Assembly: GCA_905221605.1 (NCBI GenBank)
Contig: CAJNDS010000746.1
Location: 767,461-831,460, forward strand
Length of the DNA: 64,000 bases
Direction: 5' to 3'
DNA from: Symbiodinium natans
Lineage: Eukaryota; Sar; Dinophyceae; Suessiales; Symbiodiniaceae
Part shown: piece by piece, positions 9,463 through 21,400 of the stretch
How positions within the stretch are numbered: the first letter of the stretch is position 1
Layout: every line of letters starts with the position of its first letter
Notes under the pieces: generated by a model
What the model saw: only the letters and a program-made list of their open reading frames with translations
Database searches by the model: none
What the model was told of the DNA's origin: nothing
Made by a program: the position numbers and the translations under genes

Positions 9463-12400
9463 CTGTTGGGAACAAGCTTCAGTCCGAATCGGGTTGAGCC
9501 ATGGGACCCCATGCGCTAAAGTAAACTGAAATAGGCACAACCATGCGTACGAATGTATATGACGTGTACCTCGAGTTCTGGTCTATGTTGAATTTTTTGG
9601 CTTTGTTCACAAGCCGAAACACCCCGCCCCCGATTAAGGTTCGCTTGAGGCTGGAAAGTAGACCTGAACCCTAAAACCTGAAGAAGCTCTGAACTCGACA
9701 CCTTAAACCCTATACCCTAAACCCTAAACCTCAAACCCTAAACCCTAAACCCTAAACCCCAAACCCTAAACCCTAAACACCCAAGCTCCGAGCCCCCAGA
9801 ACCGGGACTGAGGCTTCCCCCCTAACTCGACACGTTCAGGGCGCTTGAGGGTTCAGGTGTTAGGCTTTTCATGGCTCAAGGGGTTTAGGGTTTAGGGTTT
9901 AGGGTTTAGGGCTTAGGGGTTAGGGTTTAGGGTTTAGGGCTTAGGGCTTAGGGTTTAGGGTCTAGGGTTGAGGATGCTAATGGCTCAGGGGTTGTAGGGT
10001 CTAGGGTTTAGGGCTAGGGTCTTAATGGTTGGGGTTCAGGGTTTAGGGCTTTAAGGGCTTTTTGTGGCTTGCGGGTTCAGGGTTATGGATCAATCCTGAG
10101 TCCCAAGCACTTTGAGTCGCATGGTCTTTGCTTTCTTTCGTTTTTTTTTTTTTTTTTTTTTGGGGGGGGGGGGGGGGGGTGGGGGAGGGAGGGTTCAGGG
10201 TTTAGGGTTTGGGTTTTGGGTTTGAGGGTTTGGGGCTTAGGGTTTAGGCGTTGGGCCTTAGGGTTTGGGTTTCGGGTTTAAGCCGTAGGATTCAGGGTTT
10301 AGGGTTTAGGGTTGGCCGCACCCGGTGAGCCTTGCAGCATGGACATGTTCCAGGTGATGGCGTACTCCAGACTCTCCTGCGAACAGGGTTTGGGGCACCC
10401 TATGCACCCAAACCCTAAGCCCTAAGCCCTAAGCCCTAAACCCTAAACCCTAAACCCTAGGAGTTGCTGGTTGGCAGGCTCTCCCTGGACCATCCGCCCG
10501 AACCCCCCCCCCCCCCAAACTCAAAAGCCTGGGACCCCCCCAACATCCTGCGGATTTGGGGTTCTTCAAGGGTTTAGGGTTTAACGTTTAGGGTTTTGTG
10601 TTTAGGGGCCCTGGAGGAAGTCTGATTCTCTATCTTACGGGGATTCACTTCAAGGAAGCAGATCCTCATAGTCTGATGTACACACTCCAAGGAGCAACAG
10701 GACTGCGGGTAAAACCACGTCTGGGAGAAAAGACCAACAGCCCGAATGTGAACAAAAAGGGCACCTGCCAGCGGCTCTCTACTTCTGAGGGTGGCGCGAA
10801 AACCTGACAAGAAGTAGGCGGAGACCTTCCCTTACTTATGAGGGCATCCAAATCCTAAACCCTAAAACGGGTTAAGGCTTCAGGGCACGGGGCACGTAAG
10901 TCGCTGCTCGGCTAGCGTTCTCACTGCCACCGCGTGAAGGGCCCCGGCTCCTCGAGGACGAATTCGGTGTCCACCCGAACTGGCCACGGAATGCTGTGTA
11001 GGTCCACTCCGATGTGTTTTCGCTGTGGTCCAGCAGGATGACCCGCTGGCCTTTCTGGAGCGCCAGGTACTCGTCTCCATAGGCTGAAGCCTTGAAATGA
11101 GCCTTGCTCACGCCCTCGGTATGGCGATGGACTTGCTGTCCAACATCAGCGCCAATGCGACCGCCCGCCTGCCTAGGGGCCCTTCAACCGCCAAACCCCA
11201 AAACCCAAACCTTAAAACCCCCTGAGCCGCTTAAACCCCAAAACAAGCGCGAATCCCTAAAACCCTAAAACCCTAAAACCCTAAAACCCGAAAACCCGAA
11301 AACCCGAAAACCCTAAACCCTAAACCCTAAAAACTAAATTAAAGCCTAAAAACTAAACCCTAAACCCTAAATCCTAAACCCTAAACCCTAAACCCTAAAC
11401 CCTAAACCCTAGCCCCGAGCCCGCCTCGACGGAGTGGTCGCGCGCGTAGTTGAGGAACCTCGGGTTCACATGTCGCGCAGGAGAAGGGTTTAGGGTTTAG
11501 GGTTTAGGGTTTGGGGTTTAGGGTTTAGGGTTTAGGGTTTAGGGGTTTAGGGCTTGGGTTTGCTATTATATAGGGTTTGGTAGAGCATGGGGTTTAGTGC
11601 TTGGAAAATGCTTCAAGGTTAAAGGCTTAGAAAAACCAAACTTCAATCCCTCAAACCTTCGAGCTCTCAAGCCATCCAAGTACTAAATCCTAAACCCTAT
11701 CCCTAACCTTAAACCCGCCCTAGAACTTAAAATTAGTAAATATGTCCTGAAATTCTGAACAACCGTCGAACAAATCTCAAAATGAAATCTCAAGCCCCCC
11801 GGGAGCCAGAAGCATCTGTAGGGGGTGGATTGGGGACGCAAAAACAAACGGTTCCGGATTTGGGGTTTGAGGGGTTTAGGGTTTAGGGTTTAGGGTTTAG
11901 AGTTTAGGGTTTAGAGTTTAGGGTTTAGGGTTTAGGGTTACTTCTATCTAAACTATGCACTGTAGAGCTATATAGGGATCGGGCTCAACCGCCCAGGAGC
12001 TTCTACACTTGACCGCTCCAACCCCAAGGCACAGAACCAGGCAAGAAAAACCAGGTTTAGGGTTTAGGGTTTAGGGCTTAGGACTTACTGTTTAGGGCCG
12101 GTTTATGTATCGAGCCCTCAAGACAAACCCTATACCAGCCTTAATAAAAACATCCTCCAACAACCCGAGTTTCGGGCATAGAGGGCAACCCTAAACCCGG
12201 AGCCCTTAACCCTAAGCCCTGAGCCCTAAAAAACCCTAAACCCTAAACCCGGAGCCTTAAGCCCTAAGCCCTAAGCCCTAGGCCCTAGGCCCTAGACCCT
12301 AGACCCTAAACCCTAAACCCTAAAGCCTGCCTAAACCCTAAACCCTAAACCCTAAGCCCGAACCGGACCAGGGGGACATCCGAGCAGCTGCTTCACCCCA

Positions 12401-15400
12401 AGCGTTGCAACGGGGCTCTTTGCGGCGATGGCCTTTGCAAGGTCCAGGGCCTGGCGGACAGAAGAGTTGGGTTTAGGGTCTAGGGTTTAGGGTTTCGGGT
12501 TTAGGGTCTAGGGTTTAGGGTTTCGGGTTTAGGGTGTAGGGTTTAGGGTTTAGGGTTTAGGGTCTAAGGCTTAGGGTCTAGGGTTGGGCCAGCGATTCGC
12601 AAGGCCCCTTTACATCACTACTATGTGTTTGGTATCGCCCCACCCTCCCAGCTTCCTTCAGAAAGACTTGATTTAGTGTCCGTGAGGGGTGCCTCAGATT
12701 CGGAAGAAAGTGGCCAATTCCAGCAAAAAATCGGCACAGGTTTGAAGGCAGAAACGACACCCTGACTTTCCAGATTTTGGGGCTTCTCAGCGTCCCCCTG
12801 GTTGGAGGCGTTGGAGATATGAGTAGGGGGGTCCAGAGGGTCTGTCAGGGTCTCAGGCTTTTCTCAAGGTGTCCAGGGAGTCCCAGTGCGGAAACCACAT
12901 CCAAGCTGACTTGGCAAGAGGTGCCCTGGGCCCTGGGGACCTCCCTGACTGCTCAAAAACATAATTTTTTCATAGGGAAGGTTTAGGGTTTAGGCTTGGG
13001 GTTTAGGGTTTAGGATCAGGCTTCAGTCTAGGGATAAGGTTTGAAGTCTGGAGAGGTTGACGACGGTAGGGCTTACAAACTCAACTCAAAAGGTTCGAGA
13101 GCCGCAGGGCCCTAAGCCCCTAGACCCGAAGCCCTAAACACCCTAAACCCTAAACCCTAAACCCTAAACCCTAAACCCTAAACCCTAAACCCTAAACCCT
13201 AAACCCTAAACCCTAAACCCTAAACCCTAAACCGAGTTGATGTAGGGCTTGGCGCAGTTGAGGGAAGCAAGCTCGGGCATTTTTGGTCTAGTAAGGCAAA
13301 GTAGAGGTGTACTCACACATACAGGGTGGGGCCCCCTAGTTATAAGTAGAGTTATAAGGGCCCTAAATTGGGTTATAAGGACCCTAAGTTAGGTTATAAG
13401 TCCCTTAACTACAGTTAGTATAGTAAGGGGGCCCCACCCTGTATACATGCCACAGATCTTAAGAGCAGACAGAAGACCCAGGAACCACCAAAAGCTCCAC
13501 GAACCTCTCCGAGCCGTTCTGGCAACTTGGGGGTCTCCGGCAAACCCCCGCGACTTTTACTATGTTCCGGGCTCGATTCTCGATGCAAGCCTGATGACAA
13601 TGCGCATGGTGATTTGACTTCTACGTGAACCCTTTGGCCAAAAAAAAATGGCTCGCCGACTCCAACATGGTTCGACAGAGTTCAAACGAAACCTTTGCCG
13701 AATTAGCCCTAAACCCTAAACCCTAAACCCTAAACCCTAAACCCTAAACCCTAATCCCTAAACCCTATGAAGTCGAAAAAGCACAACGGCCGGCCCGCCA
13801 AGCCCATTCCTTTGAGCATGAACTTTCTTCGGGATTTGCGTCCGTGTACTCTTTGTTTGGGGTCTCTTCAAGTGTTTGTATGTACAAACATAACCCCACC
13901 AAAACCTGACAAAAACGCAACACAACCTGACAAAAGCACTACAAAACCTGACAAAAGCCCAACAAAACCCGACAAATGCATCATCTGAAAAAACACATAA
14001 TCGCCATCAGTGAAGGCAATTTCTCGTCGCACAAATCACACGGAGGGCGCTTTCACAAATCGGACATCGGGTGTGCAAACCTGGGCAAGCAGTGTTCGGA
14101 GCACTACAGCCTGACATTTTCCCACTGCAGCCTGACCTTTTCCCACCCTTTCATTGATAACTACATCCTCACATTTTGTGGCCTCAACCTGACCTGACCT
14201 AACATTTCCCACCCTTTCCCCACTACAACCTGACATTTTCCCACTAAAACCTGACATTTTCCCACTTTTCGGTCGTGCCTCAGGCACACCAAAAGAAACA
14301 TAGACTTGAGTTTAAAGAGGAAGGAAATGCTGCCCTTTTTTCGAGCACTCCCACTTTTCGGCCGGGTGGATGAGCAAGCAGCATAGGCCATGGAGATCGA
14401 AGAGCCAATCCAGACTGCTGGGTTTAGGGTTTAGGTTTGACGACACCCACGAAATCCCAAAACTACCTTGGGAGGGAATATGTCAGGTTTTTCCGGTTTG
14501 TGACAACCCGTTTTTTCACGTGAAGAGTACCCTTTTTGAAAGGCACAACACGAACATCTAAGATTTCTAAAACGTAAACTCCCGTATATAAACCTTTGAA
14601 CGTTAGGACCGACAGCCACAGACAGTGAAGTATATGGAGCGCTTCGCTTTGGGTAGAACTTTATCATGTTTGTGAAATCTCGCCAGGAAATCCCTGCAGT
14701 AGAAATCCAATAGCCAACGAAGTCACCTTGCGTCGTGTCGTATCGTGTCGTGTGATGTCGTGTCGTGTCGTGTCATGTCGTGTGGTGTCGTGTGGTGCTG
14801 CGTTGTGTTGTGTTGTTTTGCGCCGTGTCGTGTCGTGGTGCATGGCGCGCGCGACTGCACGCATGTGCACACGGGTGCATGTATACCCTCGAGAACCTGC
14901 GTATTCGTGCCACAGCTCATAGCCCATGCTTCAAACCTCCCCTTGAACCTCCCCTATAAGATTTGTCGCCAAAACAACAATATAACAGCCCACAAATCAA
15001 ACCCTGGACTAGGTTGGCCCTCTGACAAAAGCCCAAAGCAGGGTCCCCTTACACTCCCAAGAGGCACCCAAATCTTCCGAAACCCCTGAATTGAGGAATA
15101 CACCCTAATGAATACTAAGGATCATTACTATGAATCAGGAAATGCTCCTTAATTAAGCGTTCAGGAATATACCCTAATGTATACTGAGGATCATGATTAT
15201 GAATCAGGGCATGTTCCTTAACTTCAAGGGGTTTTGGAAGATCTTGGAAATTTTAAAATATGCCGAGGTCCTTTGGAAACCTTCTTAAGGACAAATAGTG
15301 CTGGGATTCCCTATGCTTGACTCTTAGGGATTGAGGCTATTGAGTTTCCAACGGTTTAGGGTTTAGGGTTTAGGGTTTAGGGTTTAGGGTTTACGCCTCG

Positions 15401-18400
15401 GCCATCATCGCCTCCTTGCTGGCGCAGACGCGCGAGACCAAGCCCTGCTGGTAGGCCTTGAGCCGCTTCCGGCAGGGGGCTTCGGGGTTTAGGGTTTAGG
15501 GTTTAGGGTTGGAGCATCCTCAAAAGGCAGGCGAGGGGAGGGCTGAGGGTCTTTTTAGGGCTGTAAGGCTTGAAGGCTTAGGGTGTTTCTTTGGGTCTGC
15601 TGGCGGCGAGTTTAGGGTTTTTTTGGGTTCGGGTCAAGGGCGGGGGGTGAACACCGAACGATCTAGGTCCTAAGCACAAGCAGCATAATAGGTTTCTGTC
15701 GGATTCAGCAGGGCTTTGGGGAGTCTGCCTTAAAGTTTACAGAGTTTGTGGCATATATGACTCCTTGTATTGTATTGATTCATCAGGAAAATTCCAACCC
15801 CAACACCTCCAAACCCCGAAACCCCTGGACCCTTCACCCACCCTTAAACCTCGCAACTCGCAACCCTAAACCCTAAACCCTAGACCCTAAACCCTAAACC
15901 CTAAACCCTAAAGCCTAAACAAAACGTTCTCAACTTCCCAAGCTCCTGCCTCGGTGGCCGCCATCTTTCGCCCTGACAGCGCCAGCTCCCGAACGAGGCT
16001 CCTTGGGGGCAGTGGCAGGTTCAGGGGTTTCGGGGTTTCGGGGTTTCGGGGTTTCGGGGTTTCGGGGTTTCGGGGTTTAGGTTGGGGGTTGGTTTGCGGG
16101 TTTGGGGGTTTGGGGTTTTGGGGGTTTGGGGGGTTTGGGGGTTTGGGGGTTTGGGGGGTTTGGGGGTTTGGGGGGTTTGGGGGGGTTTGGGGGGGTTTGG
16201 GGGGGTTTGGGGGGGTTTGGGGGTTTGGGGGTTTGGGGGGTTTGGGGGTTTGGGGGTTTGGGGGTTTGGGGTTTGGGTTCACGGAGTTAACGGAGTTAGG
16301 GTTTTTGTGTTTTAAGAGTTTTGGGGGTTGGGTTCAGGTTTACTGAAAGTTTGGGCTTTTGGGGGTTCATAGGTCTTACAGAAGCCCTTTACCTTTCGTG
16401 CCCTCCCAACAACACAACTTGAAGCGCACTCGAGTCGCGATCCGAATCTTAGAGCGGTTACATGGACATGGCTCTTCTTACTTGGGAAACCCTTACATGC
16501 CCCTTATATACCCTTATATACTCTTGTACCCTACTGAGGATCCCTTCAAAAAGGTCTACCCCCGGCGTCCGAAAGGGCCTTGCTTGGGTTGCATATACGT
16601 ATACAATGATGGCTACAACCCGCCCAAAACAAAATGGGAAGGTCGGGCTTCGGGCTTGCAAGGGTCTGCTATGCCAGGCCCTGAAGCCAAACCAGCAAAG
16701 TCTGAATCCTAAACCATCACCCCGGAACCCTAAACCCCAAACACACACCCCAAACCCCAAACCCCAAACCCCAAACCCCAAACCCCAAACCCCAAACCCC
16801 CTGAACCCTAAACCCTGAACCCTGAACCCTAAACCCTCAACCCCAAACCCTAAACCCTAAACCCCAAACCCCAAACCTGCAGAGGCCCATGCTACCTTAA
16901 CCTTGTTACGCCCGAGCGACTGGTTGCCAATGATCTTCGGGAACCGCTGCAGACCACCGACATCCTAGGTGGTGTTATAGGGTTTAGGGTTTCGGGCTTA
17001 TAGGGTTTAGGGCTTAGGGTAAGTAGTGTCTGTAGGCTCCAGAGAAAGTTTTTTAAGTTACAGCCTTAAAATTTTACAACCCCACACCCGAAACCCGACA
17101 ACCATACAACCCTAAAGACTACAACCCTATAAAACCCGAAAGGTTGCAACTACAAATTCAGAAAAGTGTAACCCTAAGTTTTTGAGAGCCGTACAGAAAT
17201 AACCCTGATCCCCATAAGCCCCACAGAGCTTTCAACTGCGCGACTCTGAGCCAAACTCCCTGTAGGGCATAAAATTTAGCCCTAAGGGTCCATGTACCTC
17301 ATTATTGTATGCTTGGGCCTTAAAGTACCTCCTACACAGGGACTTAGGGCCCAAGTGCATAATAATGAGGTACATGGACCCTTAGGGTAGGGTTTAGGGT
17401 TTTCGGCTGTAGGGCTTAAGGAGATAAACCCTGCGCCGATGATCGGGCCGGGCCGAGGCGGGCCGACGTGCAGTGTTTCTAATGACGGTTCAAGGTTTTG
17501 TTTGAACATTTCCCCAAAAGCACACGGCTTTTCAGCTTAGTAGCCCTGTAGCCATATTTGAATAAGGGCACCCTTCTTTGGGTTGGTTACCTTATACGGG
17601 AACCTTGAACCCCAAAAAGGCAGAAGGGTACCACTGGGCTGCCAAGTTAGGAAACCTAACCCTGGACTCGAAACCCTCAACCCATATAAAATTGAGCGTG
17701 TGTTTTACATCGTACGTGAATTGCTCGCGCCTCTTGAGTCAACATTCGAGATGTCCAGCTTGTTCAATTAAACCTTAGAACTGTTGTCCAACGCTGCAGG
17801 TGGCCGGGGTGGTAGGCCGTTTAGGCATTGCCTTTGTTGGCACCCGTTTTTCTTTTCCCCTAGATGGTCCCAGATGGGCTGAGAGCTGGGAATGGCGTCC
17901 GAGCAGGTTGCCACCGCCGCCACAGCGAAGCCGGTCCTGAGATACGGCCCATCATAGTTGCCAGGATGCCCAACTTGCGGTAGTGTTACGTCTTTGCGCT
18001 GGTCCGACAGGCTGAGGTCTGCCCACGGCCGTTGCTGCATCTTGCTGCAATGCTGGGTTGATCTTGGGTAGGTTTGGGAGCCCTCTAAAATTAATTTGGC
18101 TTTACAAGGATTAAATAGGGAAGGAAAGGTAATGAACAAAACAGAAATATGTTCAAGCCTATCACTGTGAATTGCATCCACTCCAACACCATACAGCTTG
18201 GTAAGAGCTTAAGAGCACTGATTGGCAGTGGCTTATAGGGTTTAGGGTTTAGATCGAGCACCTGCGGTCAGCCATACCCCCTGAAAGTGCCTCACCTGCC
18301 CGAAACTCAAAATACCTTCGGCAAAACTCACAAACTCAAAGAATCTAAACGTAAAGGGCACAAGACAACGAAAAGCACTCGGCAAAAACCAGCGTGCTTT

Positions 18401-21400
18401 TCTCAAAAACCGAACCCTGCGCACGAAAGCAAGCCCAATAAGCCCTAAACCCAAACCCTAAACCAACTCTAAAACCCATCCTCCGCCTAGTCATCGATCA
18501 ACCTTGCAAGCGTAGGGTTTACGGATGTAGGGGTTAGGCGTTGACCCTAAAGCCTAAAAGTTGGGAATTTAGGGTTTAGGGTGTTCAGGGAACGCCCAGG
18601 CCTTGAAGGCTAAAGCCCTAAGCTCCATAAAGGCCTACGAAGCCCGAAGCCCCAAGAGACCCCAGCTGTAAACCGCTTAAGAAGCCGAAGCAGCTAGGGT
18701 TTAGGGTTTAGGGTTTAGGGTTTAGGGTTTAGGGTTTAGGGTTTAGGGTTTAGGGTTTAGGGTTTAGGGTTTAGGGTTTAGGGTGTAGGGTTTAGGGTTT
18801 AGGGTTTAGGGTTTAGGGTTTAGGGCTCAATTAGGGTTTAGGGAACAGCCTAGCATCCGCCGCCAGTCCCACATCGACTTCAGCAGCTTGGAAGTACGCA
18901 TCCTCGCTCTGCAGAGCCAGCCATTTTGTGTGGGGGAATGGATTTTCGGTTAGGGTTTAGGGTTTAGGGTTTGGGGTTGAGGGTTGAGGGTTGAGGGTTG
19001 AGGGTTTAGGGTTTAGGGTTTAGGTTTTACGTGGACAAGGCATACCTCAAAGAACTCAAAACGACTTGTGGTAGGTTCTGGCCAGGTGAACATTTGGTTC
19101 CGCAGAGGCCAGGTGCCCGTCAAGCGACCTGAAGCACACCCAAGCCAAACCACAGGGCTCAGGGTTTAGGTCGTTCCATCCCACACCCCTTTAAACCCTA
19201 AACCCTAAACCCTAAACCCTAAACCCTAAACCCTAAACCCTTCGGGGCTTGCTTGACCCTCCTTCCGGGTGCAACCATCTCCACCCCTGTTCGGGGTTCA
19301 ACACTGCACCCTTCCTGGGAGCCGAAGCCTTCCGTGCAGCCTTGTGAGCGGTCCTCCGTGCAGAAGCGGATGTCACAAGCCGTGATCATCCTTAGTTTCG
19401 GCCATCACTGATCCGTAGCCGGGTTTAATACTCCGTTTAATACACTAGGATGACCCTACATAAGAGACCCTCTGAGAAGGATTCCTACATATCCCAAAGG
19501 GCTCACCCGGGCTTATTGGTTGAAGCCCGGGTTTAGGGTTTTAGGTTTTGGGTTCAGGAACCCAAATCGCCAATCACCTCAAGTCGACACCCTATAACAA
19601 TGAGCCCCAAATCCCTGGCCCCAATCGCCGTCCCGGATCCCTACGCCGCCGTCAGCTTGACTAGGGTTTAGGGTTTAGGCTCCAACCCTGAACCAAAAAA
19701 CAACTCAAAGTCCTAATCCTTCAAAAGCACAAGTCTTCAACCCAAAGCCCGGAAGCCAACATGCTCAACACAAGCCCCTCCTCCCCCAACCCTCTGCCCT
19801 AAACCCTAAACCCTAAACCCTAAACCCTAAACCCTAAACCCTAAACCCTATAGATGGCCACAAAAACCCAAAGTCCCTGCCACGATTCTCGAGGCCGGCT
19901 CCCACCACGGCGCCGTGGACGCAGCCCACCACAGCCTTGCCACAGGCCTCCTCAGCTTTGTAGGGTTCTTATGGGGTTTAGGGTTTAGGGTCTAGGGTTT
20001 GGGGTTTGGGGCTTGGGGTTTAGGGTCAGCCTTGCCACAGGCCTCCTCAGTAGGGTTCAGGGTTCAGGGTTTAGGGTTTAGGGCTTTAGGGTTTGGGGTT
20101 TGGGGTTCAGGGTTTAGAGTTAGGGTTTTCAGCAACTCCTCTCAGGGCTTCCAGCGGCTTCCACAGGGGTTTCTAGGGCTTCCAGGCTTCCAGAGGCTGA
20201 GGAACCCCCTGCTACCTTTTGTCAAAACCCGCAGCGCCTTGGGTTGCTTGGAGGTTCATGGGCACTTGTAAGTAGGGTCATAAGTAGGGTAACTATGGCT
20301 ATAGCCTTACTTCGGGTACCTCTAACCCTACTTGTAAGGACCCATGTACCTCCAAGTAGGGTTTATTATTACAAGTTCCGGTACCCGTCCGGCCGGCAGC
20401 TTCGTAGGGGTCTTGAGGCTGAATCAGTTATGTAGGGTTGAGGGTGTCAGGTATGGGCTTGGCATGCCAAGCTTTTAGGGAGGCTATGTAGGGCTTAGGG
20501 CTCTTAGGGGTTCGGGCTTGTGATTCCTAGGTTTTCGGCTTCGAGGGCTTATAGTACTTCCTAGGAAGCCTTGGGCTTTGTCTTTAAAACAACACACCCT
20601 CTGAAAAATCAAGCGATTAAGACTTGTACCCCTAGGGTTGTACCCCTCAAGGTTTCTCTTAATATACTCCTGCTTATGTCCCTTTATTCCCTTACAGGAC
20701 CTTTAACTAGGGTCCCCCAACCCAACCTAAGGGCGCAACCTTGAACGTCTAGGGTAAGGTCCTATGAAGAAAGACTCCAGAAGGTATGGAAGATCCCCAT
20801 TGCTTTGTGTTTAAGGCTGAAGACCCCTACAGGGCTTCGGATTCTCTGGGTTTTTGGGTTCTGAAGGCTTACGACTGTGAGGGTTTATGACAGGTCTTTT
20901 AAGGTTCCGTAAGCTACGGGTAGGAATGGCAAGGGAACAAGAACCTAAGAAGCCCTAAGCGCTTAAAGCTAAACCCGCAACCTCTTCAACCCAAATTAAC
21001 CTTCAACCTCCTAACCCTACTAAACCTTAAAACCCTCAACCCTCAACCCCTAAACCCTGGGGCCTCAACCCTTAAACCCCAAACCCTACACCCCCAACCC
21101 CTCGACCCCAAAATAAAGCGCTTTCAATGGGAACCCCAAACCGAATATCGTAGGAACATAGTAGAAACATACCTACCAGGATTCTTATATTTAGTTTGGA
21201 TCCTTTTCAACCCCCAAACCCTAAATCAACCCCTAAATCCTGACCTGAAACCCTGAACCCTCAGTCCTTGTACCCAAACACCCCTAAACCCTAAACCCTA
21301 AACCCTAAACCCTACACCCTAAACCCCAAGTCGGCACCAAAGGCGCAAGGGACGTGAACGCGGCCTGCCAGGCCTGGCCGGCTTCGGTTCAGGACTTTAC

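Noticed and set aside
9870-9880. TGGCTCAAG matching the 3' end of the dinoflagellate spliced leader
   Set aside because: Only nine bases match, expected about by chance in 64 kb, and the rest of the leader is absent.
13767-14197. Lys/Pro/Asp repeat frames (KPDKS type)
   Set aside because: Generated by CCTGACAAAA repeats in an ECH1 intron; no splice or family support.
14664-15089. Several frames of 64-114 codons rich in Cys, Val, Arg, Thr or His
   Set aside because: Pentanucleotide microsatellite read in different frames.
15908-16346. Pro-rich and Gly/Trp-rich long frames on both strands
   Set aside because: Products of the GGGGTTT array; ECH1 exon 12 at the edge uses a different, verified frame.
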